The notes below the pieces were generated by a model. It was not told where the DNA came from. It saw only the letters and a list, made by a program, of their open reading frames with translations, and made no database searches. The position numbers and the translations under genes were made by a program. Below, piece after piece: positions 20,900 through 30,356 of a DNA stretch of 60,155 nucleotides (positions are counted from its first letter, which is position 1; the number at the start of each line of letters is the position of its first letter). Source of the stretch: Accumulibacter sp. (GTDB lineage: Bacteria > Pseudomonadota > Gammaproteobacteria > Burkholderiales > Rhodocyclaceae); the NCBI RefSeq assembly GCF_029255285.1, contig NZ_JAPUVI010000091.1, positions 1 to 60,155 of the forward strand, read 5' to 3'.

Positions 20900-21826
20900 A
20901 TGAACAGCGGGGACTTCGGAAAGGTTGCGGTACTCTTCGGCGGGCGCTCGGCCGAGCGCGAAGTGTCGCTGAACAGTGGTTCGCGCGTCCTGGCTGCCTT
21001 GCAGCGACAGGGGGTAGACGCCCAGGCTTTCGACCCGGCCGAGCGCCGACTCGACGAGCTGAGAGTCTTCGATCGTGCCTTCATCGCTTTGCACGGACGT
21101 TATGGCGAAGACGGGACGATCCAGGGTGTGCTCGAGCTGATGGGCATTCCCTACACCGGCAGTGGTGTGATGGCTTCTGCGCTGGGAATGGACAAATGGC
21201 GAAGCAAGCTGCTGTGGCGTGCGGCGGGTTTGCCGGTGCCGGAGTATGTGCTGCTCGACGAGCAGACTGATCTGGCGAGCGTGGCTTCGGCACTTGGGCT
21301 GCCTTTGTTCGTCAAGCCGGCCAACGAAGGCTCGTCGATCGGCATCACGAAAGTCAAGACGGTCGATGATCTGGCCGTAGCGCGCGTCGCGGCCGCGCGC
21401 TACGACTCGCTGGTGATCGCCGAGCGCGCGATACTGGGCGGCGAGTACACCGTCGCCATTCTCGGCGACCAGGCGCTGCCGATCATCAAGATCGAGCCGG
21501 GTAACGAGTTTTACGATTACGAGGCCAAGTACCTGCGCGACGATACCGCCTATCGCTGTCCCTGCGGTTTCCCCGAGGCCCGTGAAGCCCAGCTTCGCGC
21601 GCAAGCGCTCGAGGCTTTTCGCGTTCTGGGCGGGCGTGGCTGGGGGCGGGTCGATTTTCTGCTCGACCAGCCCGACGCCTCTGGCGAGCAGCAGGCCTAT
21701 TTCCTCGAGGTCAATACCTCGCCCGGAATGACCGACCACTCGCTGGTGCCGATGGCGGCGCGCGCCGCAGGCATCAGCTACGAGGAACTGGTCGTCCGCG
21801 TCCTGGCACTTGCCACTCTGGGATGA
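20900..21826 (+). CDS. ddl: D-alanine--D-alanine ligase
   Basis: Ddl forms the D-Ala-D-Ala dipeptide used by MurF. The 308-residue ATP-grasp protein has [19 protein letters not shown] near the N-terminus and [28 protein letters not shown]. '[14 protein letters not shown]' is the flexible loop with Ser and Lys, and [15 protein letters not shown] carries the metal-binding Asn. DdlB length is about 306. ATG 20900 follows an AAGGG. The stop overlaps none, and ftsQ starts 3 nt later. Confidence 0.97.
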   Translation: MNSGDFGKVAVLFGGRSAEREVSLNSGSRVLAALQRQGVDAQAFDPAERRLDELRVFDRAFIALHGRYGEDGTIQGVLELMGIPYTGSGVMASALGMDKWRSKLLWRAAGLPVPEYVLLDEQTDLASVASALGLPLFVKPANEGSSIGITKVKTVDDLAVARVAAARYDSLVIAERAILGGEYTVAILGDQALPIIKIEPGNEFYDYEAKYLRDDTAYRCPCGFPEAREAQLRAQALEAFRVLGGRGWGRVDFLLDQPDASGEQQAYFLEVNTSPGMTDHSLVPMAARAAGISYEELVVRVLALATLG

Positions 21827-21829
21827 GCG

Positions 21830-22582
21830 ATGTGGCACAAACCGCGCTTGCTGACCGCCATTGCCGATCTGCTCCTCGTGGCGGCCGGAACGGCCTTGCT
21901 GTTTGCGGCGGTGATCTGGGGAGCACCGCGTCTGCGACTCTTTCCGTTGCACGAGGTGGCGATCAAACACGAACTTCGGGAGCTTCGGCAGGAAGACATC
22001 GAGCAGGCGCTGTCGCCGGTCCTGCAGGGCAATTTTTTCACCGTCAATCCAGAAGCCGTTCGTCTGGCGCTCGAGCAACTGCCGTGGGTACGCCGTGCCG
22101 AAGTGTGGCGCAAGTGGCCCGCCCGGCTCGAGGTGCGTATCGAGGAACAGCAGGCGGCGGCCCATTGGGGCGACGGTCAGGGAGAGTTGGTCAATACCTT
22201 TGGCGAAGTGTTCACCGCGCCGCTGGCGCGACCACAAGCACTGCCTCGGCTCAGCGGTCCGGCCGGGTCATCGGTCGAGGTTCTGCGTCGTTACGCGGAG
22301 TTCGCGGAGCAGTTGAAGCCCACCGGGACAAGGCCGGCACAACTGGCTCTGTCGACGCGGTTGGCGTGGTTGCTGAAAATGGAAAACGGCATGCTGGTTG
22401 AACTCGGTCGCGAACAAGCAAAGGCGCCTATCCTCCTTCGCCTGCAGCGCTTCGTCGACTACTATCCGACCTTGTCGGAGACGCGCCTTGGTCGGCCGCT
22501 GGTGGTAGACATGCGCTACCCGAACGGTTTCGCGCTGCGCTTTCCGGCCAGTGCAGTTCAAGAAGTCAAAGGAAAGAAATGA
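21830..22582 (+). CDS. ftsQ: cell division protein FtsQ
   Basis: FtsQ is a bitopic divisome scaffold that binds FtsB and FtsL through its periplasmic part. The 250-residue product has a membrane helix at about residues 12-32 and a POTRA domain starting LFPLHEVAIKHELRELRQEDIEQAL. WVRRAEVWRKWPARLEVRIEEQQAAAHW, a segment highly typical of FtsQ, follows, and then the beta domain with FGEVF. It is coupled to ftsA by ATGA at 22579-22582. The start ATG 21830 lies 3 nt after the ddl stop. Confidence 0.94.
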   Translation: MWHKPRLLTAIADLLLVAAGTALLFAAVIWGAPRLRLFPLHEVAIKHELRELRQEDIEQALSPVLQGNFFTVNPEAVRLALEQLPWVRRAEVWRKWPARLEVRIEEQQAAAHWGDGQGELVNTFGEVFTAPLARPQALPRLSGPAGSSVEVLRRYAEFAEQLKPTGTRPAQLALSTRLAWLLKMENGMLVELGREQAKAPILLRLQRFVDYYPTLSETRLGRPLVVDMRYPNGFALRFPASAVQEVKGKK

Positions 22583-23808
22583 GCAGGGATAGCAAGGATC
22601 TGATCGTCGGACTCGACATCGGTACATCGAAGATCGTCGCGCTGGTCGCTGAACTCACTCCCGAAGGGCGGGTGAACGTGATCGGCATGGGTTCGCAGGA
22701 ATCGAAGGGGCTGAAGAAGGGCGTCGTGGTCAACATCGAGGAGACCGTTGCCACGATCTCGCGTGTCTTGCAGGAAGTCGAACTGATGGCCGACTGCAAG
22801 GTGCGCGACGTTTATACCGGCATCGCCGGCAGCCACATCAGGAGCTTCAATTCGAACGGCATGGTCGCCATCAAGGACAAGGAAGTCACTCCGATGGACG
22901 TCGACCGGGTGATCGAAACGGCGCGTGCGATGCCCATCCCGGCCGATCAGGAGATTCTGCACATCCTTACCCAGGAATTCATCATCGACGATCAGGACGG
23001 CATCCGCGAGCCGATTGGCATGAGCGGCTTTCGCCTCGAGGTGAAGGTGCACATCGTTACCGGTGCCGTCTCGGCGGCACAGAATATCGTCAAGTGCGTC
23101 CGGCGCTGCGGTCTGGAAGTAAACGACCTGGTTCTGCAGCCGCTCGCTTCGAGCCGCGCCGTGCTCTCGGAGGACGAGAAGGACCTCGGCATCTGCCTGA
23201 TCGACATCGGCGGTGGAACGACCGATCTGGCGGTATGGACGCAGGGCGCGATCCGCTACACTTCGGTGATACCGATTGCCGGTGATCAGATCACCAACGA
23301 CATCGCGATGGCCTTGCGGACCCCGACGCGCGAGGCCGAAGACATCAAGCGTACCTACGGCTGCGCCGTTGCCCACCTGGCCGACCCCGACGATGTGCTC
23401 GACGTGGCTGGAGTCGACGACCGTCCATCGCGCAAGCTGTCGCGCCGCGCGTTGGCCGACGTCATCCAGCCGCGCGTCGAGGAACTCTTCGAACTGATCC
23501 AGGCCGAGCTCCGCCGCTCCGGTTTCGAGGATGTGCTGTCGTCGGGAATCGTGCTTACCGGCGGTGCCTCCGTGATGCCGGGAATGATCGAACTCGGCGA
23601 GGAGATTTTCCACATGCCGGTTCGCCTGGGGGTGCCCAAGTATCAGGGAGCCTTGGCCGATGTGGTGCAGAGCCCGCGCTTTGCGACGGCCTGCGGTCTG
23701 TTGCTCGAAGCGCAGACGCAACGCAAGCGCGGCCTCAAGGTGCGGGAGACACGCGACGTGAAACAGGTATTTGGCCGCATGAAATCGTGGTTCGAGAAGA
23801 ACTTCTGA
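22579..23808 (+). CDS. ftsA: cell division protein FtsA
   Basis: FtsA is an actin-like ATPase that tethers FtsZ to the membrane. The 409-residue product has DLIVGLDIGTSKIVALVAE (phosphate 1), the ICLIDIGGGTTDLAVW phosphate-2 loop near residues 207-222, and GIVLTGGASVMPGM (adenosine). A C-terminal amphipathic membrane-targeting helix, 'QVFGRMKSWFEKNF', closes it. A good Shine-Dalgarno (AAAGGAAAG) precedes ATG 22579, which overlaps the ftsQ stop. Confidence 0.97.
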   Translation: MSRDSKDLIVGLDIGTSKIVALVAELTPEGRVNVIGMGSQESKGLKKGVVVNIEETVATISRVLQEVELMADCKVRDVYTGIAGSHIRSFNSNGMVAIKDKEVTPMDVDRVIETARAMPIPADQEILHILTQEFIIDDQDGIREPIGMSGFRLEVKVHIVTGAVSAAQNIVKCVRRCGLEVNDLVLQPLASSRAVLSEDEKDLGICLIDIGGGTTDLAVWTQGAIRYTSVIPIAGDQITNDIAMALRTPTREAEDIKRTYGCAVAHLADPDDVLDVAGVDDRPSRKLSRRALADVIQPRVEELFELIQAELRRSGFEDVLSSGIVLTGGASVMPGMIELGEEIFHMPVRLGVPKYQGALADVVQSPRFATACGLLLEAQTQRKRGLKVRETRDVKQVFGRMKSWFEKNF

Positions 23809-23877
23809 GAACGGTCGAGGCCGCGGGCGACATTTTATTTTCCAGTTATCAACCAGCTTTTTGCAGAGGAGGCGACA

Positions 23878-25053
23878 ATGTTTGAAATCATCGACAAAGA
23901 ACAGGGATCAAGCGACATGGACACCGTGATCAAGGTGATCGGTATCGGCGGTGCCGGCGGCAACGCCGTCGATCACATGATCCGCGAGGGCGTCAATGGC
24001 GTTGACTTCATCGCCGCCAATACCGACTCCCAGGCCCTGGGCCGCAGTATCGCCGTGCAGAAGCTGCAGCTCGGCAAGACCGGACTGGGTGCCGGCGCCA
24101 AGCCCGAGGCCGGGCGCAGCGCCGCGATGGAGGAACGCGAAGCGATCGCCGAGTCGCTCAAGGGCGCACACATGGTCTTCATTACCGCCGGCATGGGCGG
24201 GGGCACCGGCACCGGCGCCGCGCCCATCGTCGCCGAAGTGGCGCGCGAACTGGGCGTCCTGACCGTCGCCGTGGTTACCAAGCCGTTCGGCTTCGAGGGC
24301 AAGCGCCTGAAAGTCGCGGAAGTCGGCATCGGCGAACTGCAGAAGCATGTCGATTCGCTTATCGTGATCCTCAATGATCGTCTGATGGACGTGCTGGGCG
24401 ACGATGTGTCGATGGACGACGCGTTCAAAGCCGCCGACAATGTGCTGCGCAACGCCGTCGGAGGTATTGCCGAGATCATCAACTTCCCGGGGCTGGTGAA
24501 CGTCGACTTCGAGGACGTGCGCACGGTGATGGGCGAAATGGGAATGGCCATGATGGGCTCGGCCAACGCCGCCGGCGTGGATCGGGCGCGAATCGCCGCC
24601 GAGCGTGCGGTCGCCTCGCCGCTTCTCGAAGGGGTCAACCTGTCCGGCGCCAAGGGCGTGCTGGTCAATATCACCGCCACGCGCTCGTTGAAGATGAAGG
24701 AAGTCAATGAAGTAATGAACACCGTCCGCGCCTTCGCCGCTGACGACGCGCACATCATTTTCGGCGCCGTCTACGACGAAAACATGGGCGAGGACATTCG
24801 CGTGACCGTGGTGGCGACCGGCCTCGGCCAAGCACAGGCCAAGCGGCAGAACTTCGAGGTGATCAACAGCGCGTTCAGCCAGGCGACGGGCACCGACAGC
24901 CGTTTCGGGCACAGCCCGAACATCGACTACTCGAGCCTCGACCAGGTGCCGGCGATTGTCCGCAAAGGACGCAGCGCGACAGTCGAAGCGCTGGCCAACA
25001 GCGGCGTCGATCGCTACGACATCCCGGCTTTCTTGCGCAAGCAGGCTGACTGA
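23878..25053 (+). CDS. ftsZ: cell division protein FtsZ
   Basis: FtsZ is the tubulin-like GTPase that forms the Z ring. The 391-residue product shows [18 protein letters not shown] near the N-terminus, the tubulin signature GGGTGTG at 107-113 followed by AAPIVAEVA, and NFADVR-type T7 loop residues ('[11 protein letters not shown]'). The C-terminal conserved peptide [11 protein letters not shown] recruits FtsA. A strong GAGGAGG precedes ATG 23878. The 69-nt gap after ftsA is one of the few non-overlaps in the cluster and is AT-rich (CATTTTATTTTCC), so a separate ftsZ promoter is possible. Confidence 0.98.
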   Translation: MFEIIDKEQGSSDMDTVIKVIGIGGAGGNAVDHMIREGVNGVDFIAANTDSQALGRSIAVQKLQLGKTGLGAGAKPEAGRSAAMEEREAIAESLKGAHMVFITAGMGGGTGTGAAPIVAEVARELGVLTVAVVTKPFGFEGKRLKVAEVGIGELQKHVDSLIVILNDRLMDVLGDDVSMDDAFKAADNVLRNAVGGIAEIINFPGLVNVDFEDVRTVMGEMGMAMMGSANAAGVDRARIAAERAVASPLLEGVNLSGAKGVLVNITATRSLKMKEVNEVMNTVRAFAADDAHIIFGAVYDENMGEDIRVTVVATGLGQAQAKRQNFEVINSAFSQATGTDSRFGHSPNIDYSSLDQVPAIVRKGRSATVEALANSGVDRYDIPAFLRKQAD

Positions 25054-25091
25054 GCGGGAAATCGGGTAACTCCTCTGCCGGGATTGGCGCC

Positions 25092-25120
25092 TTCCGGGAC
25101 CGCGCGGGCTGTGCTAGAAT
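25092..25120 (+). promoter_or_regulatory. possible promoter of lpxC
   Basis: TAGAAT (25115-25120) lies 17 bp after a poor -35 (TTCCGG, 25092-25097), 28 nt before the lpxC start in the ftsZ-lpxC spacer. Confidence 0.35.
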
Positions 25121-25148
25121 TCGTCAATTCCACAATTCTTTCAGACAC

Positions 25149-26078
25149 ATGTTGAAACAGCGAACACTCAAGTCGGTAGTCCGCGCGGCGGGCGTCGGCC
25201 TGCATTCCGGCGTCAAGGTAACCATCAGCCTGCGTCCGGCAGCGCCCGACACGGGCATCGTTTTTCGTCGTGTCGATCTGGAACCGGTCGTTGACGTGCC
25301 GGCTTTTGCCCAACTCGTCAGCGATACGCGCATGTGCTCCTGCCTGGAGAGCGGCGGCGCCAAGGTGGGGACGGTCGAACATCTGATGTCGGCTTTCGCC
25401 GGCCTCGGTATCGACAACGCCTTCGTCGATCTCGACGCGGCCGAGTTGCCGATTCTCGACGGTTCCGCTTCGCCGTTCGTGTTTCTCATACAATCCGCCG
25501 GCATCGAAGAACAGCCGGTCGCCAAAAAATTCATCCGCGTCAAACGGTCGATAGTGGTCAGTGAACAAGATGCTGCGGGCGAAAAGTCGGCGCGTCTGGA
25601 TCCCTACAACGGCTTTCGCCTGTCGTTCTCGATCGGCTTCAACCATCCGGCGATCGACCGTACCGGTCAGTCGGTGAGCGTCGACTTCGCCGAGCATTCC
25701 TACGTCCGGGAAGTGGCGCGTGCACGGACCTTCGGTTTCATGCAGGAAGTCGAGTGGTTGCGCGAAAACGGTCTGGCGCAGGGCGGTGGTCTGGACAACG
25801 CCGTCGTGCTCGACGAATACCGGGTGCTGAACGCCGACGGCTTGCGCTACAACGACGAGTTCGTCAAGCACAAGGTGCTCGATGCCATCGGCGACCTCTA
25901 TCTGCTCGGGCACCCGCTGTTGGCGTCCTTCGTCGCCCACAAGTCGGGGCACGCGCTGAACAACGCGCTGGCGCGCGAGCTGCTGGCGCAACCCGACGCC
26001 TGGGACTACGTCACTTTCGAGAACCACGAGCTGGCACCGCAGTCGGTTGTCCGCTGGCTGGCTTCGCCGGCTAACTGA
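25149..26078 (+). CDS. lpxC: UDP-3-O-acyl-N-acetylglucosamine deacetylase LpxC
   Basis: LpxC catalyses the committed zinc-dependent step of lipid A synthesis. The 309-residue product begins [21 protein letters not shown]. It carries the zinc-ligand region [19 protein letters not shown] near residue 74, and [31 protein letters not shown] with the second histidine set and catalytic Asp/His. The typical position immediately after ftsZ is kept. Translation is likely independent of ftsZ, given the 95-nt spacer with a -10-like TAGAAT. Confidence 0.97.
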   Translation: MLKQRTLKSVVRAAGVGLHSGVKVTISLRPAAPDTGIVFRRVDLEPVVDVPAFAQLVSDTRMCSCLESGGAKVGTVEHLMSAFAGLGIDNAFVDLDAAELPILDGSASPFVFLIQSAGIEEQPVAKKFIRVKRSIVVSEQDAAGEKSARLDPYNGFRLSFSIGFNHPAIDRTGQSVSVDFAEHSYVREVARARTFGFMQEVEWLRENGLAQGGGLDNAVVLDEYRVLNADGLRYNDEFVKHKVLDAIGDLYLLGHPLLASFVAHKSGHALNNALARELLAQPDAWDYVTFENHELAPQSVVRWLASPAN

Positions 26079-26082
26079 CGGC

Positions 26083-26271
26083 ATGTGGTTGCTGCGCCTG
26101 CTGGCGGTCCTGACGGTCATCGCCGTCGCCGGTGGTGTGGCGATCTTTCTGTTTACCCGCGATGTACGCTACCTGCAGTTTGCCTGGAGGCTGTTTCGCT
26201 ATTCGCTGCTCGTCGCACTGCTGATTTTCGCGTTGATGATCGTCGAGCGGGTGGCCGTCATTCCTCTCTAG
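26083..26271 (+). CDS. small two-helix membrane protein, unknown
   Basis: Not recognised. From ATG 26083, a 62-residue product has two hydrophobic helices (residues 2-24, LLRLLAVLTVIAVAGGVAIFLF, and 38-58, SLLVALLIFALMIVERVAV) joined by a TRDVRYLQFAWRLFRY loop. It starts 4 nt after the lpxC stop, so co-expression is likely. Its 3' end overlaps the convergent dciA-like gene by 14 nt (26258-26271). An upstream in-frame ATG (26047) lies inside lpxC and is less likely. Confidence 0.6.
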   Translation: MWLLRLLAVLTVIAVAGGVAIFLFTRDVRYLQFAWRLFRYSLLVALLIFALMIVERVAVIPL

Positions 26272-26692
26272 CCGCGCGGGCCAGGAGCGTTTCGAGTGCC
26301 TGTCGCAAGGGCGAGGCCGGCAGCGTTTCACATAGCGTCGATAGATCCTCACCAGCTCTCGCGCTGAGCGGTTTGAGGAGCGGCGGTCGGGGCACCGCGA
26401 ACGCTGTGCGCGCCTGTACCTTGACCCGAAGCGCGTGGCATTCGATGCCGCGTTTCCGCAGTTCCTCGACCAGCGTTGGTGCCATCTGGCGGAGTTTGGT
26501 CGCCACCGCACCGTTGTCGGCGTGGATGACGACGACTCCCGACTTGAGGTTGGCGACCTGACTTGCCCCGCTCAGATGCCTCGGTGCGATCTCGGCGTAG
26601 AGGCCGGCAATCCGGATCAGGCGGCCGGCGTGCTCGAGTACCTTGCCGGCACCGTCGCTGGCCTGCAGATAGTGCTGAAGTCGATCCGGCAT
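26258..26692 (-). CDS. dciA: DUF721/DciA-like protein
   Basis: A 144-residue protein of the DciA (DUF721) family, an ancestral loader of the replicative helicase DnaB. The family pattern is seen: an N-terminal basic LQHYLQ region, then 'LYAEIAPRHLSGASQVANLKSGVVVIHADNGAVATKLRQMAPTLVEELR', the core KH-like domain. Betaproteobacteria usually keep a DUF721 gene opposite lpxC, as here. Its tail overlaps the small membrane gene on the other strand by 14 nt. Promoter side faces folA. Confidence 0.8.
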   Translation of the reverse strand: MPDRLQHYLQASDGAGKVLEHAGRLIRIAGLYAEIAPRHLSGASQVANLKSGVVVIHADNGAVATKLRQMAPTLVEELRKRGIECHALRVKVQARTAFAVPRPPLLKPLSARAGEDLSTLCETLPASPLRQALETLLARAAREE

Positions 26693-26773
26693 CGGCGAAC
26701 TCGAAGATAGTTTGATCAGCTATTAATCCTAAGCGCGGGGAGGTAGCCTGGCAAGCCGCCATCTTCGCCCCGG

Positions 26774-27283
26774 TCAGGTGCGCTCGTAGACCACGAAGTC
26801 GAAGGAAGGTCCCGCTTCCCGTCTGTCGTCGCGGTTCGACGGCGCGTTTCCAGTGCGTCGGGAGACTTCTCGCCACTCGTCGGGAGCGACTTCGGGAAAG
26901 AAGGCGTCGCCTGGAAAATCGTCGGCGATTTCGGTCAGGTAGAGACGGCAGGCCAGCGGCAGCGTCTGGCGATAGAGATCCTCGCCGCCGATGACGAAGA
27001 CCTCGTCGGCGTCTCCGGCCAGACGCAGCGCTTCGTCGATCGAATGCGCCAGCGTCGCGCCCCCTGCTTGATACGCCAGGTTGCGGCTGACGACGATGTT
27101 GTGCCGATTTGGCAGGGGACGATAGGCCGGTGGCAGCGACTCCCAGGTTTTCCGGCCCATGACCACCGTCTTGCCAAGCGTCGTCTCGCGAAAGTGCCGC
27201 ATGTCTTCCGGCAGGTGCCAGAGCAATCGCTGCTCTTGACCAATGCTGCGGTTGCGCGCCAGGGCGGCGATCAGCGAAATCAT
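26774..27283 (-). CDS. folA: dihydrofolate reductase
   Basis: DHFR reduces dihydrofolate with NADPH, regenerating tetrahydrofolate consumed by the adjacent thymidylate synthase. From ATG 27283 it is 169 residues, beginning MISLIAALARNRSIG. The WHLPEDMRHFRETTLGKTVVMGRKTWESLP segment holds the substrate-binding acidic residue, and VFVIGGEDLYRQTLP is the NADPH-binding GG motif. An ATG six codons upstream (27301) is also open; the shorter start aligns with E. coli FolA. It lies 48 nt downstream of thyA on the same strand, so a thyA-folA operon is likely. Confidence 0.95.
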   Translation of the reverse strand: MISLIAALARNRSIGQEQRLLWHLPEDMRHFRETTLGKTVVMGRKTWESLPPAYRPLPNRHNIVVSRNLAYQAGGATLAHSIDEALRLAGDADEVFVIGGEDLYRQTLPLACRLYLTEIADDFPGDAFFPEVAPDEWREVSRRTGNAPSNRDDRREAGPSFDFVVYERT

Positions 27284-27331
27284 CGCCTGGCAAACGGCCA
27301 TCGGGCGTTCGGCGTACCCATCGTTCGCCGT

Positions 27332-28153
27332 TCAGACGGCGACCGGAGCTGCAATGTGAGGATGGGGATCATAGCCTTCGAGGGAGAAGTCCTCAAAACA
27401 AAAGGCAAACAGATCATTGGTGGCTGGGTTGAGTCGGAGCGTTGGCAGTGCCCGTGTTGCGCGGGCAAGTTGACAGCGCGCCTGTTCGAAATGGTTGCTG
27501 TACAGATGCGCGTCGCCAAAAGTGTGCACGAAGTCGCCTGGTCGGTAACCGCACACCTGCGCCACCATCAAGGTCAACAGCGCGTAGGAAGCGATATTGA
27601 ACGGCACGCCGAGAAAGACGTCGGCACTGCGCTGGTACAGCTGACAGGAGAGTTTCGCGCGGCCATCATGATCTTCCGTTGTCGCCGGGGTGACGTAGAA
27701 CTGGAACAAAGCGTGGCAGGGCGGCAGCGCCATTCGTTCTACATCGGCGGGGTTCCAGGCCGTGACCAGATGACGGCGAGAGTTCGGATCTTTCTTCAGG
27801 CGGACGACGAGTTGTGCGATCTGGTCGATTTCGCCGCCGTCGGCAGTTGGCCAGCGGCGCCACTGCCGGCCATAGACCGGGCCGAGATCGCCGCTCGCGT
27901 CGGCCCATTCGTCCCAAATGCGGACACCGTTCTGCTGCAGGTAGCGGATATTGGTGTCGCCGCGCAGAAACCAGAGCAATTCATGGACGATCGAACGAAA
28001 ATGAAGTTTCTTGGTGGTCAGCAACGGAAAGCCGGCGGCGAGATCGAAGCGCATCTGCCAGCCGAATATGGAGCGCGTGCCGGTGCCGGTGCGGTCTGAC
28101 TTGGGTACGCCGTGTTCGAGAACATGGCGCATGAGATCGAGATACTGCTGCAT
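27332..28153 (-). CDS. thyA: thymidylate synthase ThyA
   Basis: ThyA methylates dUMP to dTMP using methylene-tetrahydrofolate and releases dihydrofolate, recycled by FolA. The 273-residue product has [15 protein letters not shown], '[19 protein letters not shown]', the [11 protein letters not shown] segment, the nucleophile [11 protein letters not shown] (Cys near residue 155) and [25 protein letters not shown]. The conserved C-terminus HIAAPVAV closes the active site. Divergent from the PilZ-like gene. Confidence 0.97.
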   Translation of the reverse strand: MQQYLDLMRHVLEHGVPKSDRTGTGTRSIFGWQMRFDLAAGFPLLTTKKLHFRSIVHELLWFLRGDTNIRYLQQNGVRIWDEWADASGDLGPVYGRQWRRWPTADGGEIDQIAQLVVRLKKDPNSRRHLVTAWNPADVERMALPPCHALFQFYVTPATTEDHDGRAKLSCQLYQRSADVFLGVPFNIASYALLTLMVAQVCGYRPGDFVHTFGDAHLYSNHFEQARCQLARATRALPTLRLNPATNDLFAFCFEDFSLEGYDPHPHIAAPVAV

Positions 28154-28155
28154 GC

Positions 28156-28186
28156 TTGCGGCCTGTCAAACGGAATGCATTACAAT
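28156..28186 (+). promoter_or_regulatory. possible promoter for the PilZ-like gene
   Basis: TACAAT (28181-28186) with TTGCGG (28156-28161) at 19-bp spacing, 41 nt ahead of the ATG at 28228, in the thyA-facing divergent spacer. Weak on spacing. Confidence 0.35.
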
Positions 28187-28227
28187 TTAGCGTTGGGCCA
28201 CGACCGCCCGCGATACGGCTGACTCCG

Positions 28228-29760
28228 ATGATCCTCAACTTGTTTCCCCGACGTCCCGATCACCTTCTCGCCGACGCCAAGGAGCTGAAGCGCGTTCTGG
28301 CGGACTTGCATGTCGCCAAGGCGGGGAATGCGGTCGACGAAGTGATGAACTGGTTCGAATCGTTGAAGGATACCAAGGATTTTCGCTTAGACCACTATTT
28401 TGACATTCTTCGCCAGCTCGACGAGGCGGCGCAGCCTCACCTGCGCCGCCTGGCGCGCGACTATCTGCAGACGGTCGGCCTGCCGAGAGCCGAAGAACAG
28501 CGCCTATGGACCAAGACTTGCGCCTACTGGCGCGAGATCGCCAGTCTCTACTCGGCGAGTGTCGAACGTTCCCAGCGCGACCCGAAGGGCAAGGGCGTGG
28601 ATCTGTTCAAGACCTCGCTAGCGCTGGCCGACACGCGTGCCCAGGCGGCACGCAACGTTCATCTGAAATGGCTGGCTTACCGCTACGGTCCGATCGACGA
28701 CAGCCTCTGGATGGCGCTCGGCCAAACCTATCTGGCGGCGGAGAACGCAGGGCACGCGCAGAAGCTGCTGCAGCTCTATCCGACGCTGCGTGGAATGACC
28801 AGCGTCGCGCAGCAGTATCTGCGGGCCATCGTGTTCTTTGCGTCGTCCATGGACAGTCTGCTTCCGTTGCAGATCGAACTCGCCGACCGCCTGATCGCGC
28901 ACTTCCTGCCGTGCTTCGTCTTCTCCGCCGATTGCCGCCGGGACAGCGTCTATTGGGTCGACGCGGCAAGCGGTTCGGTGCCGGTCCGATTGGCGCGCCA
29001 CCCGGGCTCGACGCGCCCGGGGCTGCGCTTTTACTCGCCGGGAACGGTGCTCGCCGCCCTGGAGGAACTGATTCATGTCGTCGAACACGGCGAAATTCCG
29101 CCCGATCTCAACCTTGGCGGCGACTATCCGCCGAACGTTCTGTTGCCGGTGTTGCGGCACTTGCGCGTTCATTGGTCGGTACATCCGCCGCAGCGACTTT
29201 TTCAGCGCCATGCGGTCAAAACGCGAGTCACCGTACGGCACGGGTTCTCGGCCGGCCATGCGGTGTTTGGGCGAACCGCTTCGGCCTTGGAGAGCAACCT
29301 GGCGAACGAGGTTTGGCTGGTCGAGAACGTCAGCCGGGGGGGGTTTCGCGCTTGCGTGGCGGACAATCCGGCCGACCGGATCACGCTCGGTACTCTGCTT
29401 TCCTTGCAGCCCGAGGGTGGCGACAACTGGTTGCTCGGTGTCGTGCGGCGTTTCAACCGCCTGGCTGGCGGGCGTGTCAACCTGGGTATCCAGTTGCTGT
29501 CCAGGCAGGCGCAGAGCATCGACCTGCGGCCACGGCGAAGCGGTTTCTCGGCGGCCATCGGCGTGCCCGGAATCTGGTTACGCGACGGCGGTACGCCGGG
29601 ACAGGTGCGTATCGTGCTGCCGCGGGGTGACTTCAATGTCCGCGAGACTCTGGAGTTCGCGGATGCTGGGCAGCGCCATGTGCTGACGCCGGCGGAACTC
29701 GAGGAGAGCGGAGCCGATTACGATATCGGCCGTTTCCACGACCCGTCTTCGGCCGCCTGA
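28228..29760 (+). CDS. unknown protein with PilZ-like C-terminal region
   Basis: A 510-residue soluble protein. The first about 280 residues are helical (KELKRVLADLHVAKAGNAVDEVMNW, YFDILRQLDEAAQPHLRRLARDYL, QKLLQLYPTLRGM). The C-terminal third has a 'LVENVSRGGFRACV...LGTLLSLQPEGGDNWLLGVVRRFNRLAGGRVNLGIQLL' pattern like PilZ beta barrels (D/NxSxxG), though the upstream RxxxR motif for cyclic-di-GMP is not evident. Start ATG 28228 is preferred over 28156 because the latter lies in the divergent promoter region. Its 3' end overlaps the mogA tail by 43 nt on the opposite strand. A signalling role is only inferred. Confidence 0.55.
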   Translation: MILNLFPRRPDHLLADAKELKRVLADLHVAKAGNAVDEVMNWFESLKDTKDFRLDHYFDILRQLDEAAQPHLRRLARDYLQTVGLPRAEEQRLWTKTCAYWREIASLYSASVERSQRDPKGKGVDLFKTSLALADTRAQAARNVHLKWLAYRYGPIDDSLWMALGQTYLAAENAGHAQKLLQLYPTLRGMTSVAQQYLRAIVFFASSMDSLLPLQIELADRLIAHFLPCFVFSADCRRDSVYWVDAASGSVPVRLARHPGSTRPGLRFYSPGTVLAALEELIHVVEHGEIPPDLNLGGDYPPNVLLPVLRHLRVHWSVHPPQRLFQRHAVKTRVTVRHGFSAGHAVFGRTASALESNLANEVWLVENVSRGGFRACVADNPADRITLGTLLSLQPEGGDNWLLGVVRRFNRLAGGRVNLGIQLLSRQAQSIDLRPRRSGFSAAIGVPGIWLRDGGTPGQVRIVLPRGDFNVRETLEFADAGQRHVLTPAELEESGADYDIGRFHDPSSAA

Positions 29761-30356
29761 GGGGCTTCGGCAGCAGGCCGCAGGGCCGATTTCGGCCGAA
29801 AGGCACGGACCACCCGGTCGACGGTTTCGACATAAGGGCCGCCGATGAGGTCGAGACAGTAGGGAACCGCAGCGAAGATGCCGGCGACGGTCAGCACGCC
29901 GTCAGCCGTCCTCACGCCTTCGAGGGTCTCCTTGATTGATTTCGGCTGACCTGGCAGGTTGAGGATCAGCGCTTGGCCGCGAACGACCCCGACTTGGCGC
30001 GAGAGGATCGCGGTGGGTACGAAATTCAGGCTGATGCGCCGCATTTCCTCGCCGAAGCCGGGCAGGATCTTGTCCGCCACGGCGAGCGTGGCCTCCGGAG
30101 TGACGTCTCGCGGTGCCGGACCGGTGCCGCCCGTGGTCAATACCAGATGGCAACCGCACTCATCGACCAGTTCGATCAGCGTCCCTTCGATCGTCCGCTG
30201 ATCGTCGGCAATCAGGCGCGTCACAGCCCGCCAGGGGCTCTTCAACGCGCCGCCCAACCACTCCTCTAGCGCCGGGATCCCCTGGTCGCGATAGCCACCC
30301 TGTGTCGCGCGGTCGCTGATTGACAGCAGGCCGATCACAAGTTCATTGTTCGTCAT
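29718..30356 (-). CDS. mogA: molybdopterin adenylyltransferase MogA-like
   Basis: MogA adenylylates molybdopterin before molybdenum insertion. The 212-residue product starts MTNNELVIGLLSISDRATQGGYRDQG at ATG 30356. It has the MoCF signature LVLTTGGTGPAPRDVTPEAT near residue 70 and the 'LILNLPGQPKSIKETLEGV' C-terminal motif. The tail after 'VVRAFRPKSALRP' is Ala-rich and overlaps the convergent PilZ-like gene by 43 nt. It overlaps the upstream darP stop by 14 nt, so the pair is co-transcribed. Confidence 0.93.
   Translation of the reverse strand: MTNNELVIGLLSISDRATQGGYRDQGIPALEEWLGGALKSPWRAVTRLIADDQRTIEGTLIELVDECGCHLVLTTGGTGPAPRDVTPEATLAVADKILPGFGEEMRRISLNFVPTAILSRQVGVVRGQALILNLPGQPKSIKETLEGVRTADGVLTVAGIFAAVPYCLDLIGGPYVETVDRVVRAFRPKSALRPAAEAPQAAEDGSWKRPIS

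Noticed and set aside
19715-22237. Minus-strand open frame of 840 codons opposite murC, ddl and ftsQ
   Set aside because: It mirrors real coding genes in a GC-rich genome; no family motif or ribosome-binding site supports it.
28164-28169. Reverse-strand TTGACA as -35 of thyA
   Set aside because: It is only 11 bp from the thyA start, leaving no room for a -10.
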